A DNA stretch of 59,384 nt from Kiritimatiellia bacterium (GCA_029939545.1 JAOZSS010000002.1:1-59384), one strand, 5' to 3'. Positions 17,494-26,583 are shown, counted from the first letter of the stretch. Notes: generated by a model from the letters alone, not told the origin. Numbers and translations: made by a program.

Positions 17494-18995
17494 CAGAACC
17501 TCCCCCAGTAACCCAACATGGTCACGTTGCGGTCATAGTCATACAGCTCAAACGTGGAAGCGTTGTCGGTGTATTGGTGCTTCAACTCTAGCCCCGTCTT
17601 CCCGAACAGTCGCAACGTTGCCTTGGCGTTGAGCTGTAGTCGTTCGTCCACCCGGTCTCGCGGGGCCAGCACCTCGCGTGCATCATGCTCATTGCGAGTG
17701 TAGCGGGCCGAGGCAGACAGGTTCAGCCGCCCCCAGATAACGGTTGCTCCAGCCACACCGGAAAGCCCGGTATAGGAGAAGATGGCCGCATCGGCATTGT
17801 TGTCGGCCACGCGCAGCCCGGCGAACACCGATGTGTTGTCGGTCAGCATGAGTCGTGCGGTCTGCTCCAGACCAAGATAGAGCCCGTCATAGGTATTGCG
17901 CGTATCGTACTCACGGTGTTCAGCCAGCAGGGCTGAGATCCAGTAGAGGCGGTGACCGCCTGGCTTGAAGATGCGCAGATAGGCCGGCATGATTCCGACG
18001 GTGTCGACCAACGGATCGGAGCCGTCCCAGATGCGTGCAGCACGTACGACTCCCTTGAAGATCCCTTTTTTCGATGCATGCTTGACCCCGAGCGCCACGC
18101 GCACGAGGCGAGTCTCATACCCTTCTTTTGATTCGAACGGGTACCCGAGCACGGCGCACAACAGACGTTTGTCAGAGTCCTGTTCATCGAGCCAGTTCTC
18201 GTAGTAATTCAGGTCTGCGGCCGCTCCCCATCCGCCGGACTGACCAAAGTCATAGAGCGTTTCCACGGTGGCGGCGGCATAGGCCCCGCTGGTATCGACC
18301 GGTTGGGACTCTCGATCTACCGACAGCTCTGTGAAAACGTACGGTCCCATGCTGATGGGGGAGACCGCCACGGTATCGCTGCTGGGCCCCACGTTGACGT
18401 TATCATCGTGGATGGCCCCCGCGTCGAGCCGCACTGACACATGGAAGCGTTTGCCTTGGCGATCGATCTCGGCTAGCTGCCTCTTGATCTTACGGGCCAC
18501 GTTCTCGGGTGGGTCCTGGGCGAGGACATGCTCGTAGGTGCGACGGGCGACATCGTGTCGGCCCGACAGTGTGCAGACTCGCGCCAGCTCGACCCCGGCC
18601 CGGTGGTTGTCCGGGGAGATCTGGATAACGCGTTCGAACGCCAGCTCGGCCCGGGCCAGGTCGTTGCGCTTGACCGAGAGCACGCCGATGATGAAGTTGA
18701 GCTCGGGGACACGCGGGTGCTCACGCATCAGCCCGGCCAGCAGGTGCCATGCCCGGTCGAGCGACTCCTGCGGCAGGGGGTGCGTCGGCTCGTGAGGGCC
18801 GCGCGTGAACGTTTCAAAGTAGGCGGCCTGGGTTTCGGTCAGTAGCGACATGACCTCTGCCCGTTTGCCCGCCCTCAAGGCCACTTGCAGGGCCGTCTCA
18901 CCTTCCGCGTTGCGGAACGGTTCCTCCGCTCGGGCAAGTGTTCCCACGATCAACAATATCGTGCTCGCAAGCACCAACCATCTGCGCATCGTCAT
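17493..18995 (-). CDS. TPR plus outer-membrane beta-barrel protein, Slam/DUF560-like
   Basis: A 500-residue exported protein. It has a signal peptide ('LVLASTILLIVGTLARAEE'), a TPR-like helical region (about 85-190, with 'PELNFIIGVLSVKRNDLARAE'), and a C-terminal half with alternating polar and hydrophobic strands that ends in phenylalanine, as outer-membrane barrels do. The arrangement matches surface lipoprotein assembly modifiers (DUF560): periplasmic TPR followed by a 14-strand barrel. The identity as a true Slam is inferred; no client lipoprotein is adjacent. It is the first gene of the operon with the FecR and cyclase genes, and its stop overlaps the FecR start by one base. Confidence 0.72.
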   Translation of the reverse strand: MTMRRWLVLASTILLIVGTLARAEEPFRNAEGETALQVALRAGKRAEVMSLLTETQAAYFETFTRGPHEPTHPLPQESLDRAWHLLAGLMREHPRVPELNFIIGVLSVKRNDLARAELAFERVIQISPDNHRAGVELARVCTLSGRHDVARRTYEHVLAQDPPENVARKIKRQLAEIDRQGKRFHVSVRLDAGAIHDDNVNVGPSSDTVAVSPISMGPYVFTELSVDRESQPVDTSGAYAAATVETLYDFGQSGGWGAAADLNYYENWLDEQDSDKRLLCAVLGYPFESKEGYETRLVRVALGVKHASKKGIFKGVVRAARIWDGSDPLVDTVGIMPAYLRIFKPGGHRLYWISALLAEHREYDTRNTYDGLYLGLEQTARLMLTDNTSVFAGLRVADNNADAAIFSYTGLSGVAGATVIWGRLNLSASARYTRNEHDAREVLAPRDRVDERLQLNAKATLRLFGKTGLELKHQYTDNASTFELYDYDRNVTMLGYWGRF

Positions 18996-19090
18996 CCACT
19001 CCGCCTCTCGCGAATCAGCGTCAAGTCACCCGTCACATAAATACGATAGCACAACCGTGTCCCAAGCGGGGGGAGGAAGTCAAGGGCGCA

Positions 19091-19125
19091 GAGGTCGGAG
19101 GTCGGAAGCCGGAGGTCGGAAGCCG
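19091..19125. repeat. Five-unit heptamer repeat upstream of the DUF6868 gene
   Basis: Five 7-base units mix 'gaggtcg' and 'gaagccg' in the divergent gap between the barrel gene and the small membrane protein. The same units recur in altered order at 36582-36616. Confidence 0.88.
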
Positions 19126-19192
19126 GAGGGGGGCAGGAAAGGGTTGTGGGCTCAGTGTCAGACTGTAGAGTAGATATGAAAGGGGGTGTGTC

Positions 19193-19435
19193 ATGGCTAT
19201 CATTGCGGTCAGGACGTTCTTTATGTGGTGCTCGATCCTGAACTTCGCGCTGCTGATCTTGTCGTTTCTGCTTTGTGCGGGTGGCGCAGGCTGGGTTTAC
19301 CGTATTCACAGCAAGTGGTTCCCGCTGCCTCGCGAGACGTTCAGCGCGATGCTCTATGGATTCCTTGGCGTCTACAAGATGCTCTGGTTCGTCTTCAACG
19401 TCATTCCGTACGTCGCCCTCGTCATCATGACGTGA
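19193..19435 (+). CDS. DUF6868-like small membrane protein
   Basis: An 80-residue protein with two hydrophobic helices (about 8-33 and 55-78) around a short polar loop ('YRIHSKWFPLPRETFSAM'). The pattern 'FFMWCSILNFALLIL' then 'YGFLGVYKMLWFVFNVIPYVAL' fits the DUF6868 family, whose function is unknown. A good Shine-Dalgarno (AAGGGGGTG) stands about 7 bases before the ATG. It is a stand-alone gene with no obvious partner; the 152 bases after it hold nothing I recognise. Confidence 0.75.
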   Translation: MAIIAVRTFFMWCSILNFALLILSFLLCAGGAGWVYRIHSKWFPLPRETFSAMLYGFLGVYKMLWFVFNVIPYVALVIMT

Positions 19436-19587
19436 CCGGGCACGCTCGCAGGGCATCACCGCGTGCGGTTCCCTAATATATGGGGGGCGCTTAGTCGCAT
19501 GAGTGAGAGCGGAAGACCGGTTACACCCCTCGAGGAATAGCCCTTCTGATAAAGGGTATTGAACTGCTGCATAGGTGGGCGTAATCT

Positions 19588-22500
19588 GTGTCTATGACTA
19601 AACGGGCTATACTGTTTGGCGTCGCAGCACTGTGTCTGGCGCTGGCTGTTCCGGGGTGGACGGTGGAGTACACCTCGTCTGAAGTGCGCCCGGCGGGCGA
19701 TGTAGACGGCTACTGGGATAGTGTCGCCGCGTCAGGTGACGGCAGGACTCTCATCGCGGGCCACTACGATGGCCGCCTCTATACCTCTACCGATATAGGG
19801 CAATCCTGGGTTGAACGCCAACCCGCCGGTGACACGAACCTGTACTGGAGCGGCGTAGCCTGCTCGGGTGACGGCGCTGTCATGCTGGCGGCCTCGGCTT
19901 GGGATATGTATACATCACCGGGGCGGCTCTATGCGTCCATCAACGGCGGCCAGAGCTGGGCCGAGGAGCAGCCGGCCGGAGACGCTGACCTCATATGGAC
20001 TGCCTTGGCCTGTTCGGCGGACGGGCGGACCGTGCTCGTGGGTGTGGGTGGCGGAATCGGTGGTCGGCTCTATATCCAGCGTGGCGGTCCGGGCAATGCC
20101 TGGCTGGAGACACAGCCGTCGGGTCCGACGAATTTCCTCTGGACCTCCGTGGCCTGCTCAGGCGACGGGTCGGTTCTGATGGGCTGCGCGCGGAGCGGAG
20201 GGGTCTATCTCTCGCGCAACAACGGCGTATCCTGGACTCAGGTGTTGCCAACCGGGCCGCAGACGGAGCTGTGGAGTGCGGTTGCGATGTCAGCTTTCGG
20301 TCAGCATCTGTACGTGGCGCATGGATTTGATGGGGGCCGACTCTACGGATCGAGCGACGGCGGGCAGAGCTGGGACGAACTGCGGCCGGGAGGAGATACC
20401 GATATCGGCTGGTCTGGTCTTGCCTGCTCGGGCAACGGGCGCGGGGTGCTGGCCGTCGCAGAGTATGGTCGCGCGTATGCATCGGATGATGCCGGGGGCA
20501 CGTGGGACGAGTGGGTGCCGTCGGGTGCGAGCAACCATGCCTGGCAGTCGGCGACCATGTCAGTCGACGGACGACGCGTCACGGCGGGACAGGGCCCGGG
20601 TCGGCTCTACAGCGGCGCGATTACCAGCGGTGTGTCACGGTTCTTTTACGAGGCATCGGACAGCAACGGCGTCTCCCAGATCTGGACCTGCCTGACGGAT
20701 GGCAGCGGGGAGCTGCAGCTCTTTGACGACAGCAACAATCGCTACCTTGTCGCCGTGTCGGCTGATCAAACGAAGCTAGCCTATATCATGAACGACGGGG
20801 CGCTGAAATGGATTTGCACATCCGACATCAACGGCACCAACGAACGGAAGCTGATTTCGACAGACACGACCGATGCTTTTGGGTGCGTTAACTGGCATCC
20901 TGATGGAGTGCACCTGATTTACACTGAAAGAACGGACAATGGTTCACGCAATGGAGATGTGTTCCGTTGCGATACCAGTGGATCCAACATCGAGAACCTC
21001 ACGTCAAACTGGACCTACAACAAGCACTACGCCGCCTACGCGCCTGATGGAGCACAGTTCTGCATGGGGCGCAACGAGACGGGATGGTATGCGTTTCCCC
21101 AGAACCTGTTTGTGTGCGACGCCGATGGTAGCAATGAGAGGATTCTTACGGATCATGGTGCTGGCGAGGATAAGAAGGTCAACACATGCAGGTACTCGCC
21201 AAGTGGAGCGCAGATCGTCTATCAGTTGGGGTACGGTTCCAATGATTCCGGGATTTGGACTATCCGTCCGGATGGGCACTATCAGTCCAACATTATTGTC
21301 GCTGGCGCCTTCCGTAACCAGGGCCCCGCCTTCACGCGCGATGGCACCCAGGTGGTGTTTACCCGCTACACCGGCGGGCGCTGGCAGCTTGCGACCTGTG
21401 ATCCGGATGGGTCGAACGTGCAGGTGCTCTCTATGTCCAGCGCCTTGAATCGCAAACAGCCCTGCCATGCCGTTGTGGAAGGGCTAGCATCCTTGGCTGG
21501 GCGTGTTCGCTGCGACATGTGGCCACCGCGTGCTGTGGTGGAGGGAGCGCGCTGGCGTCTGACCGAAGGCGCGGACGTCGAGTGGCACGACTCGGGCGAG
21601 GTGTCGGACTTGCTGGCCGTCGATCAGAATCCCTATACCGTGGAGTTCGATTACATAACCGACTACTGCGAGCCCGAGGACGTGGACGTTACGATCAGCC
21701 ACGGTGTCATCAGTGAAGTTGATGGGGTGTATATGCCCTGCGACATGGCATACATCAACGGCGGAACGTTTCAGATGGGGCTCTACCTGGGGCAGGGCGG
21801 GCACAGCGTGACGCTGGACGATTTCATGATGGATTATGGTGAGGTCACGGTGGCCGAGTATCAGTCCTACTGTTTCGATACCGGACAAACCATGCCGGAC
21901 CCGCCCCCGTGGGGCTGGAGCAACAGCAGCCTGCCTGTCGTGAACGTGACATGGAACGATGCCGCCGCATTCGCCGCCTGGGCCGGCAAGCGTCTGCCGA
22001 CGGAGGCGGAGTTCGAGTATGCCATGCGAGGGGGCGCGGCCGACCAGCTCTATCCATGGGGGGATACGATTAGCTCCGAAAGCGCCAACTACATGGGTGC
22101 GGCTATCGGGCAACCGACAGTGGCAGGGAGTTTCGCCTCGAGTAGCTACTACCTCTATGACATTGCGGGGAACGTGAACGAGTGGTGCTACGACTGGTAC
22201 GAGGCACCGCTGACGGGGCCGGTGACCAATCCTATCGGCCCGGCGAGCGGTGCCTACAAGGTGAGCCGGAGCGGATCCTGGGTCAACCGCGCGCGGCAGC
22301 TCCGTTGCTCGTCCCGGATCTACCGCAATCAGTCGGTCCGCTACATCGATCTCGGGTTCCGGTGTGCGGCGGAAGCCGGGCAAGGCTATATGGAAGAGCA
22401 GTTTGCGGGGGCGCCCGACTGGTGGGTGTTTTCGCATTTCGGTCTCGAGGTCGGCGGCCCCGGCGGGTGGTATGACCCGCTGCGCGATAGCGATGGCGAC

Positions 22501-22782
22501 GGTAGCTCCGATGAGGCTGAGTTCGCAGCGGGCACCAGCCCCACCGATGCGACCTCGGTCCTCAGTATCGAGCGTGTTGTGCCGATGGCCGATGGCGCGG
22601 GATACGTTGTGGAATGGGCGAGCGAACCGGGGCGAGTCTACACGCTGGAACACTGTGAGGCGTTGGGAGCAGGTTATCAGCCGGTAGCAGGCAACATCCC
22701 GGCCACGCCCCCTGTGAACACGTATAGCGTGAGCGGCCCACACGCAGCCGTGGGATTCTACCGGGTGAGGATTCCGCAATGA
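19588..22782 (+). CDS. Large secreted multidomain protein: BNR-like repeats, TolB-like propeller, SUMF1-like domain
   Basis: A 1064-residue exported protein. A signal peptide ('ILFGVAALCLALAVPGWT') precedes repeats of the form 'ACSGDGRTVL...YASINGGQSW' (about 25-340), as in BNR/sortilin propellers. A TolB/PD40-like propeller follows (about 345-620: 'PDGVHLIYTER', 'PSGAQIVYQL'). A formylglycine-generating-enzyme-like domain (about 715-930) contains 'MAYINGGTFQMG', 'RLPTEAEFEYAMRGG' and 'LGFRCA'. A calcium-type 'DSDGDGSSDEAEF' stretch and a beta tail close it. Of the two FGE catalytic cysteines only one equivalent is seen (in 'LRCSSRIY'), so enzyme activity is doubtful. GTG at 19588 has AGGTGG at a good distance; ATG 19594 is the alternative. 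It overlaps the next gene by 4 bases. Confidence 0.82.
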   Translation: MSMTKRAILFGVAALCLALAVPGWTVEYTSSEVRPAGDVDGYWDSVAASGDGRTLIAGHYDGRLYTSTDIGQSWVERQPAGDTNLYWSGVACSGDGAVMLAASAWDMYTSPGRLYASINGGQSWAEEQPAGDADLIWTALACSADGRTVLVGVGGGIGGRLYIQRGGPGNAWLETQPSGPTNFLWTSVACSGDGSVLMGCARSGGVYLSRNNGVSWTQVLPTGPQTELWSAVAMSAFGQHLYVAHGFDGGRLYGSSDGGQSWDELRPGGDTDIGWSGLACSGNGRGVLAVAEYGRAYASDDAGGTWDEWVPSGASNHAWQSATMSVDGRRVTAGQGPGRLYSGAITSGVSRFFYEASDSNGVSQIWTCLTDGSGELQLFDDSNNRYLVAVSADQTKLAYIMNDGALKWICTSDINGTNERKLISTDTTDAFGCVNWHPDGVHLIYTERTDNGSRNGDVFRCDTSGSNIENLTSNWTYNKHYAAYAPDGAQFCMGRNETGWYAFPQNLFVCDADGSNERILTDHGAGEDKKVNTCRYSPSGAQIVYQLGYGSNDSGIWTIRPDGHYQSNIIVAGAFRNQGPAFTRDGTQVVFTRYTGGRWQLATCDPDGSNVQVLSMSSALNRKQPCHAVVEGLASLAGRVRCDMWPPRAVVEGARWRLTEGADVEWHDSGEVSDLLAVDQNPYTVEFDYITDYCEPEDVDVTISHGVISEVDGVYMPCDMAYINGGTFQMGLYLGQGGHSVTLDDFMMDYGEVTVAEYQSYCFDTGQTMPDPPPWGWSNSSLPVVNVTWNDAAAFAAWAGKRLPTEAEFEYAMRGGAADQLYPWGDTISSESANYMGAAIGQPTVAGSFASSSYYLYDIAGNVNEWCYDWYEAPLTGPVTNPIGPASGAYKVSRSGSWVNRARQLRCSSRIYRNQSVRYIDLGFRCAAEAGQGYMEEQFAGAPDWWVFSHFGLEVGGPGGWYDPLRDSDGDGSSDEAEFAAGTSPTDATSVLSIERVVPMADGAGYVVEWASEPGRVYTLEHCEALGAGYQPVAGNIPATPPVNTYSVSGPHAAVGFYRVRIPQ

Positions 22783-23318
22783 TCGACCAGAAGCAGCGCG
22801 CCACGTTCCTGGCGGTGGGTGCGGTCAGTTTTTTGCTCGGGGTTCTAGTGCTCATCCTCGGGAAGCAATTCGACGAGTTTGCGCTCGTTGTGATGGGGCC
22901 GTGTTTCATGCTGACCGGTGTCACATGGACGATCGTCATTCTGCTGGCCTTCAAGTTTGCGAAAATCCCGCAGATGGAAGCCGTCTCCGCACCGGAACCG
23001 GAATCCGAACCGCAAGCGCACACCAGGGGACGTATCCGGCTGTCGGAATCCGGGTTTGTGGATCCGACCCACTGTTTCTGCCAGATCCCGGAGGCGGACA
23101 TGCGGCCATGGGTTGAGAAACGCTACGTCGAGCATGTGCCGACGATGGCGTTGTTAGAGTCGACCGACGACCCGCACGAGAAGGAAGTGATCAGTATTGT
23201 CGCCATGCTCGATGTCGATGACGACACCTTGTTGTGCGTGATGGGTGACGTCGATAAGCCCGATCACCACATCATCCACTGTCGCGAGAACATTCGGCGC
23301 ATGCTGGGCGTCGAATGA
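22779..23318 (+). CDS. Two-helix membrane protein with soluble tail, unknown function
   Basis: A 179-residue protein with two membrane helices (about 10-28 and 36-59). A Pro-Glu linker ('APEPESEPQ') and a soluble domain of about 100 residues follow, with 'VDPTHCFCQIPE' and 'MLDVDDDTLLCVMGDVDKPDHH'. I do not recognise the family. The start overlaps the upstream stop (ATGA) and its own stop overlaps the next start (ATGA), so it is translated in series with both neighbours. Cysteine and histidine pairs in the tail could bind a metal, but this is only a possibility. Confidence 0.7.
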   Translation: MIDQKQRATFLAVGAVSFLLGVLVLILGKQFDEFALVVMGPCFMLTGVTWTIVILLAFKFAKIPQMEAVSAPEPESEPQAHTRGRIRLSESGFVDPTHCFCQIPEADMRPWVEKRYVEHVPTMALLESTDDPHEKEVISIVAMLDVDDDTLLCVMGDVDKPDHHIIHCRENIRRMLGVE

Positions 23319-25126
23319 CCGTCGCTCCCGTCTCCACTCCTTTCGGTGCCGCTCAGGGCAGGCCCGACGTCAATAGCGTCGTGCTGCAGGATCCATGGCG
23401 AGGATGCTGGGTCCGCTTTGCCCAACCCACCACTACCCTCGTGGCCCATGAGCGTGCCGACGTGATACCCGTGCTGGAAGCCGCTGCGGCGCTGGTCGAG
23501 AAAGAGGGGCTGACGGCGGCGGGCTTTGTCTCGTATGAAGCCGCTGGCGCCTTCGACTCCGCGCTGACGACGCATCCCGTTGATACGTTTCCGCTGGCCT
23601 GGTTCGGTTTGTATACCGAAGGTGAGCCGGTGGCCGCGCCCGCTCCACGTGAGCAGACGGATCTGCCCGATCCGACTGATTCTTCCGATCAACTGCCGGA
23701 CTGGACCCCCTCGCTGAGCGATGAAGCGTACCACGCGGCCATTGAGCGCGTGCGCGACTATATCGCGGCGGGCGATACCTACCAAGTCAACTTCTCGTTC
23801 CGGCTGCACGCGGAGGCACCGGATGATGCATGGGCGCTCTTCACTCGCATGGTGGGCGGATCGTCGAACGGTTACGCGGCATACGTTGACATCGGTGAGT
23901 GGGCCGTGTGTAGCGCCTCGCCCGAGCTCTTCTTTCGTCTCAGTGGGCGCGATATTGTCTCGCGGCCCATGAAAGGCACACGCCCGCGCGGCCGTTGGTT
24001 GGGCGAGGATGTGGCGCGGGCGCGCGAGCTGCAGCAGGCCGCCAAGGACCGTGCCGAGAACGTGATGATTGTCGACATGGTGCGCAACGATCTTGGGCGC
24101 ATCGCGGATCCCGGGACGGTGGAGGTCGCAAAACTGTTTGACGTCGAGCGCTATCCCACTGTGCTCCAGATGACGAGTACGGTGCATGGGCAGACGGATG
24201 CCGGATTGGTGGATATTTTCAAGGCGATTTTTCCGGCCGCATCTATCACCGGTGCCCCGAAAGCGCACACCATGGAACTCATCACGGAACTGGAGGATTC
24301 GCCGCGCCGGATCTATACCGGAACGATCGGGTACCTCGCCCCGAAACGCGAGGCGCAGTTCAACGTGGCCATTCGTTCAGCCCTGGTGGACCGCTCCCGC
24401 AACGAGGTTGAGTACGGGGTGGGGGGCGGCATCGTATGGGACAGCCGTGAGATGGCCGAGCTGGCAGAATGCTATACCAAGGCGGCCGTGCTGCGCACAC
24501 CGGCACCCGCATTCGAGTTACTGGAGTCCCTGCTCTGGGTGTCGGGTACAGGCTATTTTCTACCCGAGAAACACACGGACCGTCTGCAAGCGTCGGCCGA
24601 CTATTTCGGATGGCAGATTGATATGGACGGGGTTGGGAAAGCGTTGACGGTCGAGGCGGACGGGCTATCCGGCGAGGCGCACAAGGTGCGGCTGACCGTG
24701 GGGCCGAGCGGGCGCGTGGCCGTGACAAGTGCCGCGCTGCAGCCGTTGCCCGCGCCGTACCGCGTCGGCCTGGCAAACCGGCCAGTGGACGCCGAAGACC
24801 GATTCCTGTTTCACAAGACCACGCATCGGAAGGTATATGAAGAGGCGCGGACGGCGCACCCGGATGTGGATGACGTTCTGTTGTGGAACGCGGAAGGCGA
24901 ACTGACCGAGTCGACGATTGCCAACGTCGTGGTCGAGCTTGATGGTAAGCTCGTCACACCGCCGGTGCGTTGCGGGTTGCTCGCGGGTGTCTACCGCGCG
25001 TTTCTGCTGGCGAGCGGCGCGGTGAGTGAATCGGTGGTCCATCGCGACGACCTGGCACGCTGCACAAGGGTGTGCCTGGTGAACTCAGTGAGAGGTATGT
25101 GGGATGTGGTTCTGGAGAGTGTGTGA
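23315..25126 (+). CDS. pabBC: Aminodeoxychorismate synthase component I fused to aminodeoxychorismate lyase
   Basis: A 603-residue fusion for p-aminobenzoate, hence folate, synthesis. Residues about 1-390 are a PabB chorismate-binding domain. Markers are 'GDTYQVNFSFRL', 'SPELFFRL', 'RPMKGTRPRG', 'ENVMIVDMVRNDLGRI' and 'SITGAPK'; the lysine in 'PMKGT' is the PabB-type catalytic residue. Residues about 400-600 are a class IV aminotransferase-fold lyase (PabC) with the PLP lysine probably in 'LFHKTTHRK' and 'ELTESTIANV' as the phosphate-binding region. Such fusions are known in many bacteria. The glutamine amidotransferase PabA is not in the window. The start overlaps the previous gene by 4 bases, and the stop lies in a 16-bp repeat. 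Confidence 0.9.
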   Translation: MTVAPVSTPFGAAQGRPDVNSVVLQDPWRGCWVRFAQPTTTLVAHERADVIPVLEAAAALVEKEGLTAAGFVSYEAAGAFDSALTTHPVDTFPLAWFGLYTEGEPVAAPAPREQTDLPDPTDSSDQLPDWTPSLSDEAYHAAIERVRDYIAAGDTYQVNFSFRLHAEAPDDAWALFTRMVGGSSNGYAAYVDIGEWAVCSASPELFFRLSGRDIVSRPMKGTRPRGRWLGEDVARARELQQAAKDRAENVMIVDMVRNDLGRIADPGTVEVAKLFDVERYPTVLQMTSTVHGQTDAGLVDIFKAIFPAASITGAPKAHTMELITELEDSPRRIYTGTIGYLAPKREAQFNVAIRSALVDRSRNEVEYGVGGGIVWDSREMAELAECYTKAAVLRTPAPAFELLESLLWVSGTGYFLPEKHTDRLQASADYFGWQIDMDGVGKALTVEADGLSGEAHKVRLTVGPSGRVAVTSAALQPLPAPYRVGLANRPVDAEDRFLFHKTTHRKVYEEARTAHPDVDDVLLWNAEGELTESTIANVVVELDGKLVTPPVRCGLLAGVYRAFLLASGAVSESVVHRDDLARCTRVCLVNSVRGMWDVVLESV

Positions 25127-25149
25127 GAAGGTGAGTGTGTGAGAAGGTG
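25118..25149. repeat. Two direct 16-bp units across the pabBC stop codon
   Basis: Two identical 16-base units of 'agtgtgtgagaaggtg' lie head to tail. The first contains the pabBC TGA, and the second ends 9 bases before the next gene's ATG. Confidence 0.85.
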
Positions 25150-25158
25150 GGGGACAGA

Positions 25159-26274
25159 ATGAGTGACGCTGTATGTCATGTCGACTTCGAAACCATGGAA
25201 GCATTCATGGTGGATGTGTTCAAGGGGATGGGGGTGCCGGCGGACGATGCGGCGGTATGCGCCGAGGTCCTGATTGCGGCGGACAAGCGCGGCATCGATT
25301 CGCACGGAGTCGGGCGCCTCAAGCCGATCTATTATGACCGGATCATGGATCACAAGATCCAGCAGCCTGTCACCGAGTTCGAGATTGTGCGCGAGCAGGC
25401 CGCCACAGCCGTGGTCGACGGGCATCACGGCATGGGGATGGTGATTGCCAAGCGCTGCATGCAGATGGCGATCGACAAGGCCGCGGAGTTCGGTATGGGC
25501 ATGGTGGTGGCGCGCGATTCGACTCATTACGGGATCGCAGGCTTCTATCCCATGATGGCCTGCAACGCCGGCATGCTGGGGATGTGCGGTACCAACGCGC
25601 GTCCCTCGATAGCGCCAACCTTCGGCGTGGAAAACATGCTGGGGACCAACCCGCTGGTGTTCGGGTTCCCGACCGATGAGCCGTTCATCTTTACGAACGA
25701 CTACGCCACATCCGTTTCACAGCGCGGCAAGATCGAGCAGTACGCGCGCGAAGGCAAGGATCTGCCGGCGGGATGGGTGATCGATCGCGAGGGCCAGACC
25801 CGCACCGATGCCGTATCCGTCCTGGATGAGCTGGTGGCCGGTACGGCGGCACTGGTTCCGGTGGGCGGCATCGGCGAGGAGACGGCCGGCTATAAGGGGT
25901 ATGGCTACGCCACCGTCGTGGAGATTCTGTCGGCCGCGTTGCAGCAGGGCGCGTTCCTTAAGCAGCTTTCAGGGTTCGACGCCGATGGTGGCCGCGTGCC
26001 CTACCGGCTGGGCCATTTCTTTATGGCGGTCAACATTTCGGCGTTCACGGAGCTGGAGGCTTTCAAGAAGACGACTGGTGATATCCTGCGCGCGTTGCGC
26101 GGATCACAAAAAGCGCCCGGGGCGGAGCGCATCTACACGTGCGGAGAGAAGGAACACCTGGCCTGGCTCGAACGGAAGGACTCCGGCGTCCCGCTCGGAC
26201 CCGAGATCCAGAAACAGATCATCACGATGCGTGACGCACTCGGATTGGACGGCTATCGGTTTGAGTTTGAGTGA
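25159..26274 (+). CDS. Ldh2/malate-type NAD(P)-dependent 2-hydroxyacid dehydrogenase
   Basis: A 371-residue oxidoreductase of the malate/L-lactate/ureidoglycolate dehydrogenase family, which has its own fold rather than a classical Rossmann fold. Motifs are 'DKRGIDSHGVGRLKPIY' (active-site Ser-His), 'HHGMGMVIAKRCMQMAI', 'VARDSTHYGIAGFY' and 'GGIGEETAGYKGYGYATVVE'. The exact hydroxyacid cannot be told from sequence. I chose the ATG at 25159, preceded by a G-rich Shine-Dalgarno. The earlier in-frame ATG at 25135 lies in the 16-bp repeat. It follows pabBC in the same direction but has no clear pathway link. Confidence 0.9.
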   Translation: MSDAVCHVDFETMEAFMVDVFKGMGVPADDAAVCAEVLIAADKRGIDSHGVGRLKPIYYDRIMDHKIQQPVTEFEIVREQAATAVVDGHHGMGMVIAKRCMQMAIDKAAEFGMGMVVARDSTHYGIAGFYPMMACNAGMLGMCGTNARPSIAPTFGVENMLGTNPLVFGFPTDEPFIFTNDYATSVSQRGKIEQYAREGKDLPAGWVIDREGQTRTDAVSVLDELVAGTAALVPVGGIGEETAGYKGYGYATVVEILSAALQQGAFLKQLSGFDADGGRVPYRLGHFFMAVNISAFTELEAFKKTTGDILRALRGSQKAPGAERIYTCGEKEHLAWLERKDSGVPLGPEIQKQIITMRDALGLDGYRFEFE

Positions 26275-26280
26275 CCGTGA

Positions 26281-26362
26281 GCCAATACGGCTCGCTGGAG
26301 ACAGCTCGCCCTAGCTGATCGAGGGCTGGGTAGAGCGAGCACTCCGAGCGAGCCGTATTGGC
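26281..26362. terminator. Long imperfect hairpin between convergent genes
   Basis: The outer arms are perfect over 16 bp (gccaatacggctcgct and its complement) and extend by 4 bp past a one-base bulge: 26281-26300 against 26342-26362. The inner loop has further self-complementary parts (gctcg/cgagc). It lies between the Ldh stop (26274) and the minus-strand Cys-rich gene stop (26365), so it probably terminates both. Its size also allows a miniature repeat element. Confidence 0.65.
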
Positions 26363-26364
26363 GG

Positions 26365-26583
26365 TTAATGCGATCGCTTATGGGGTGGGGGCCGTTTGCC
26401 CCGTTTTGACTTCCCGCGCGAGGCGCATCCGCCGTTCTTCTGGTTGAGACACAGAGCACACCGGGTATCGCTGCACATCTGGCAGCTATAGCAGTCGCGA
26501 CAGTTGTGCTTGCGCTGACAGGCTGGCTGAGCATCCGGCTGCCACACGAGCCCATCCAGCCCACGCATCTTGACCCATGCCAT
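26365..26583 (-). CDS. Cysteine-rich mini-protein, unknown function
   Basis: A 72-residue protein with eight cysteines, most in 'CQRKHNCRDCYSCQMCSDT' and 'RCALCLNQ', followed by a lysine/arginine-rich tail. The close CxxC pairs suggest a zinc or Fe-S knuckle. A GGGG-type ribosome site stands 6 bases before the ATG. The gene is flanked by the long convergent hairpin at its 3' end, which supports real transcription. I do not recognise a named family. It may be co-transcribed from upstream of the secreted protein gene at 26656. Confidence 0.55.
   Translation of the reverse strand: MAWVKMRGLDGLVWQPDAQPACQRKHNCRDCYSCQMCSDTRCALCLNQKNGGCASRGKSKRGKRPPPHKRSH

Noticed and set aside
21484..22779. A 431-codon minus-strand open frame
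   Set aside because: Antisense to the SUMF1-like part of the secreted protein. No signal, motif or ribosome site; composition is that of a mirror of a GC-rich gene.
19588..22782. Sulfatase-activating enzyme (true FGE)
   Set aside because: Only one catalytic cysteine position is present and no sulfatase lies near.
23264..24268. A 334-codon minus-strand open frame
   Set aside because: Antisense to pabB and without any recognisable motif.
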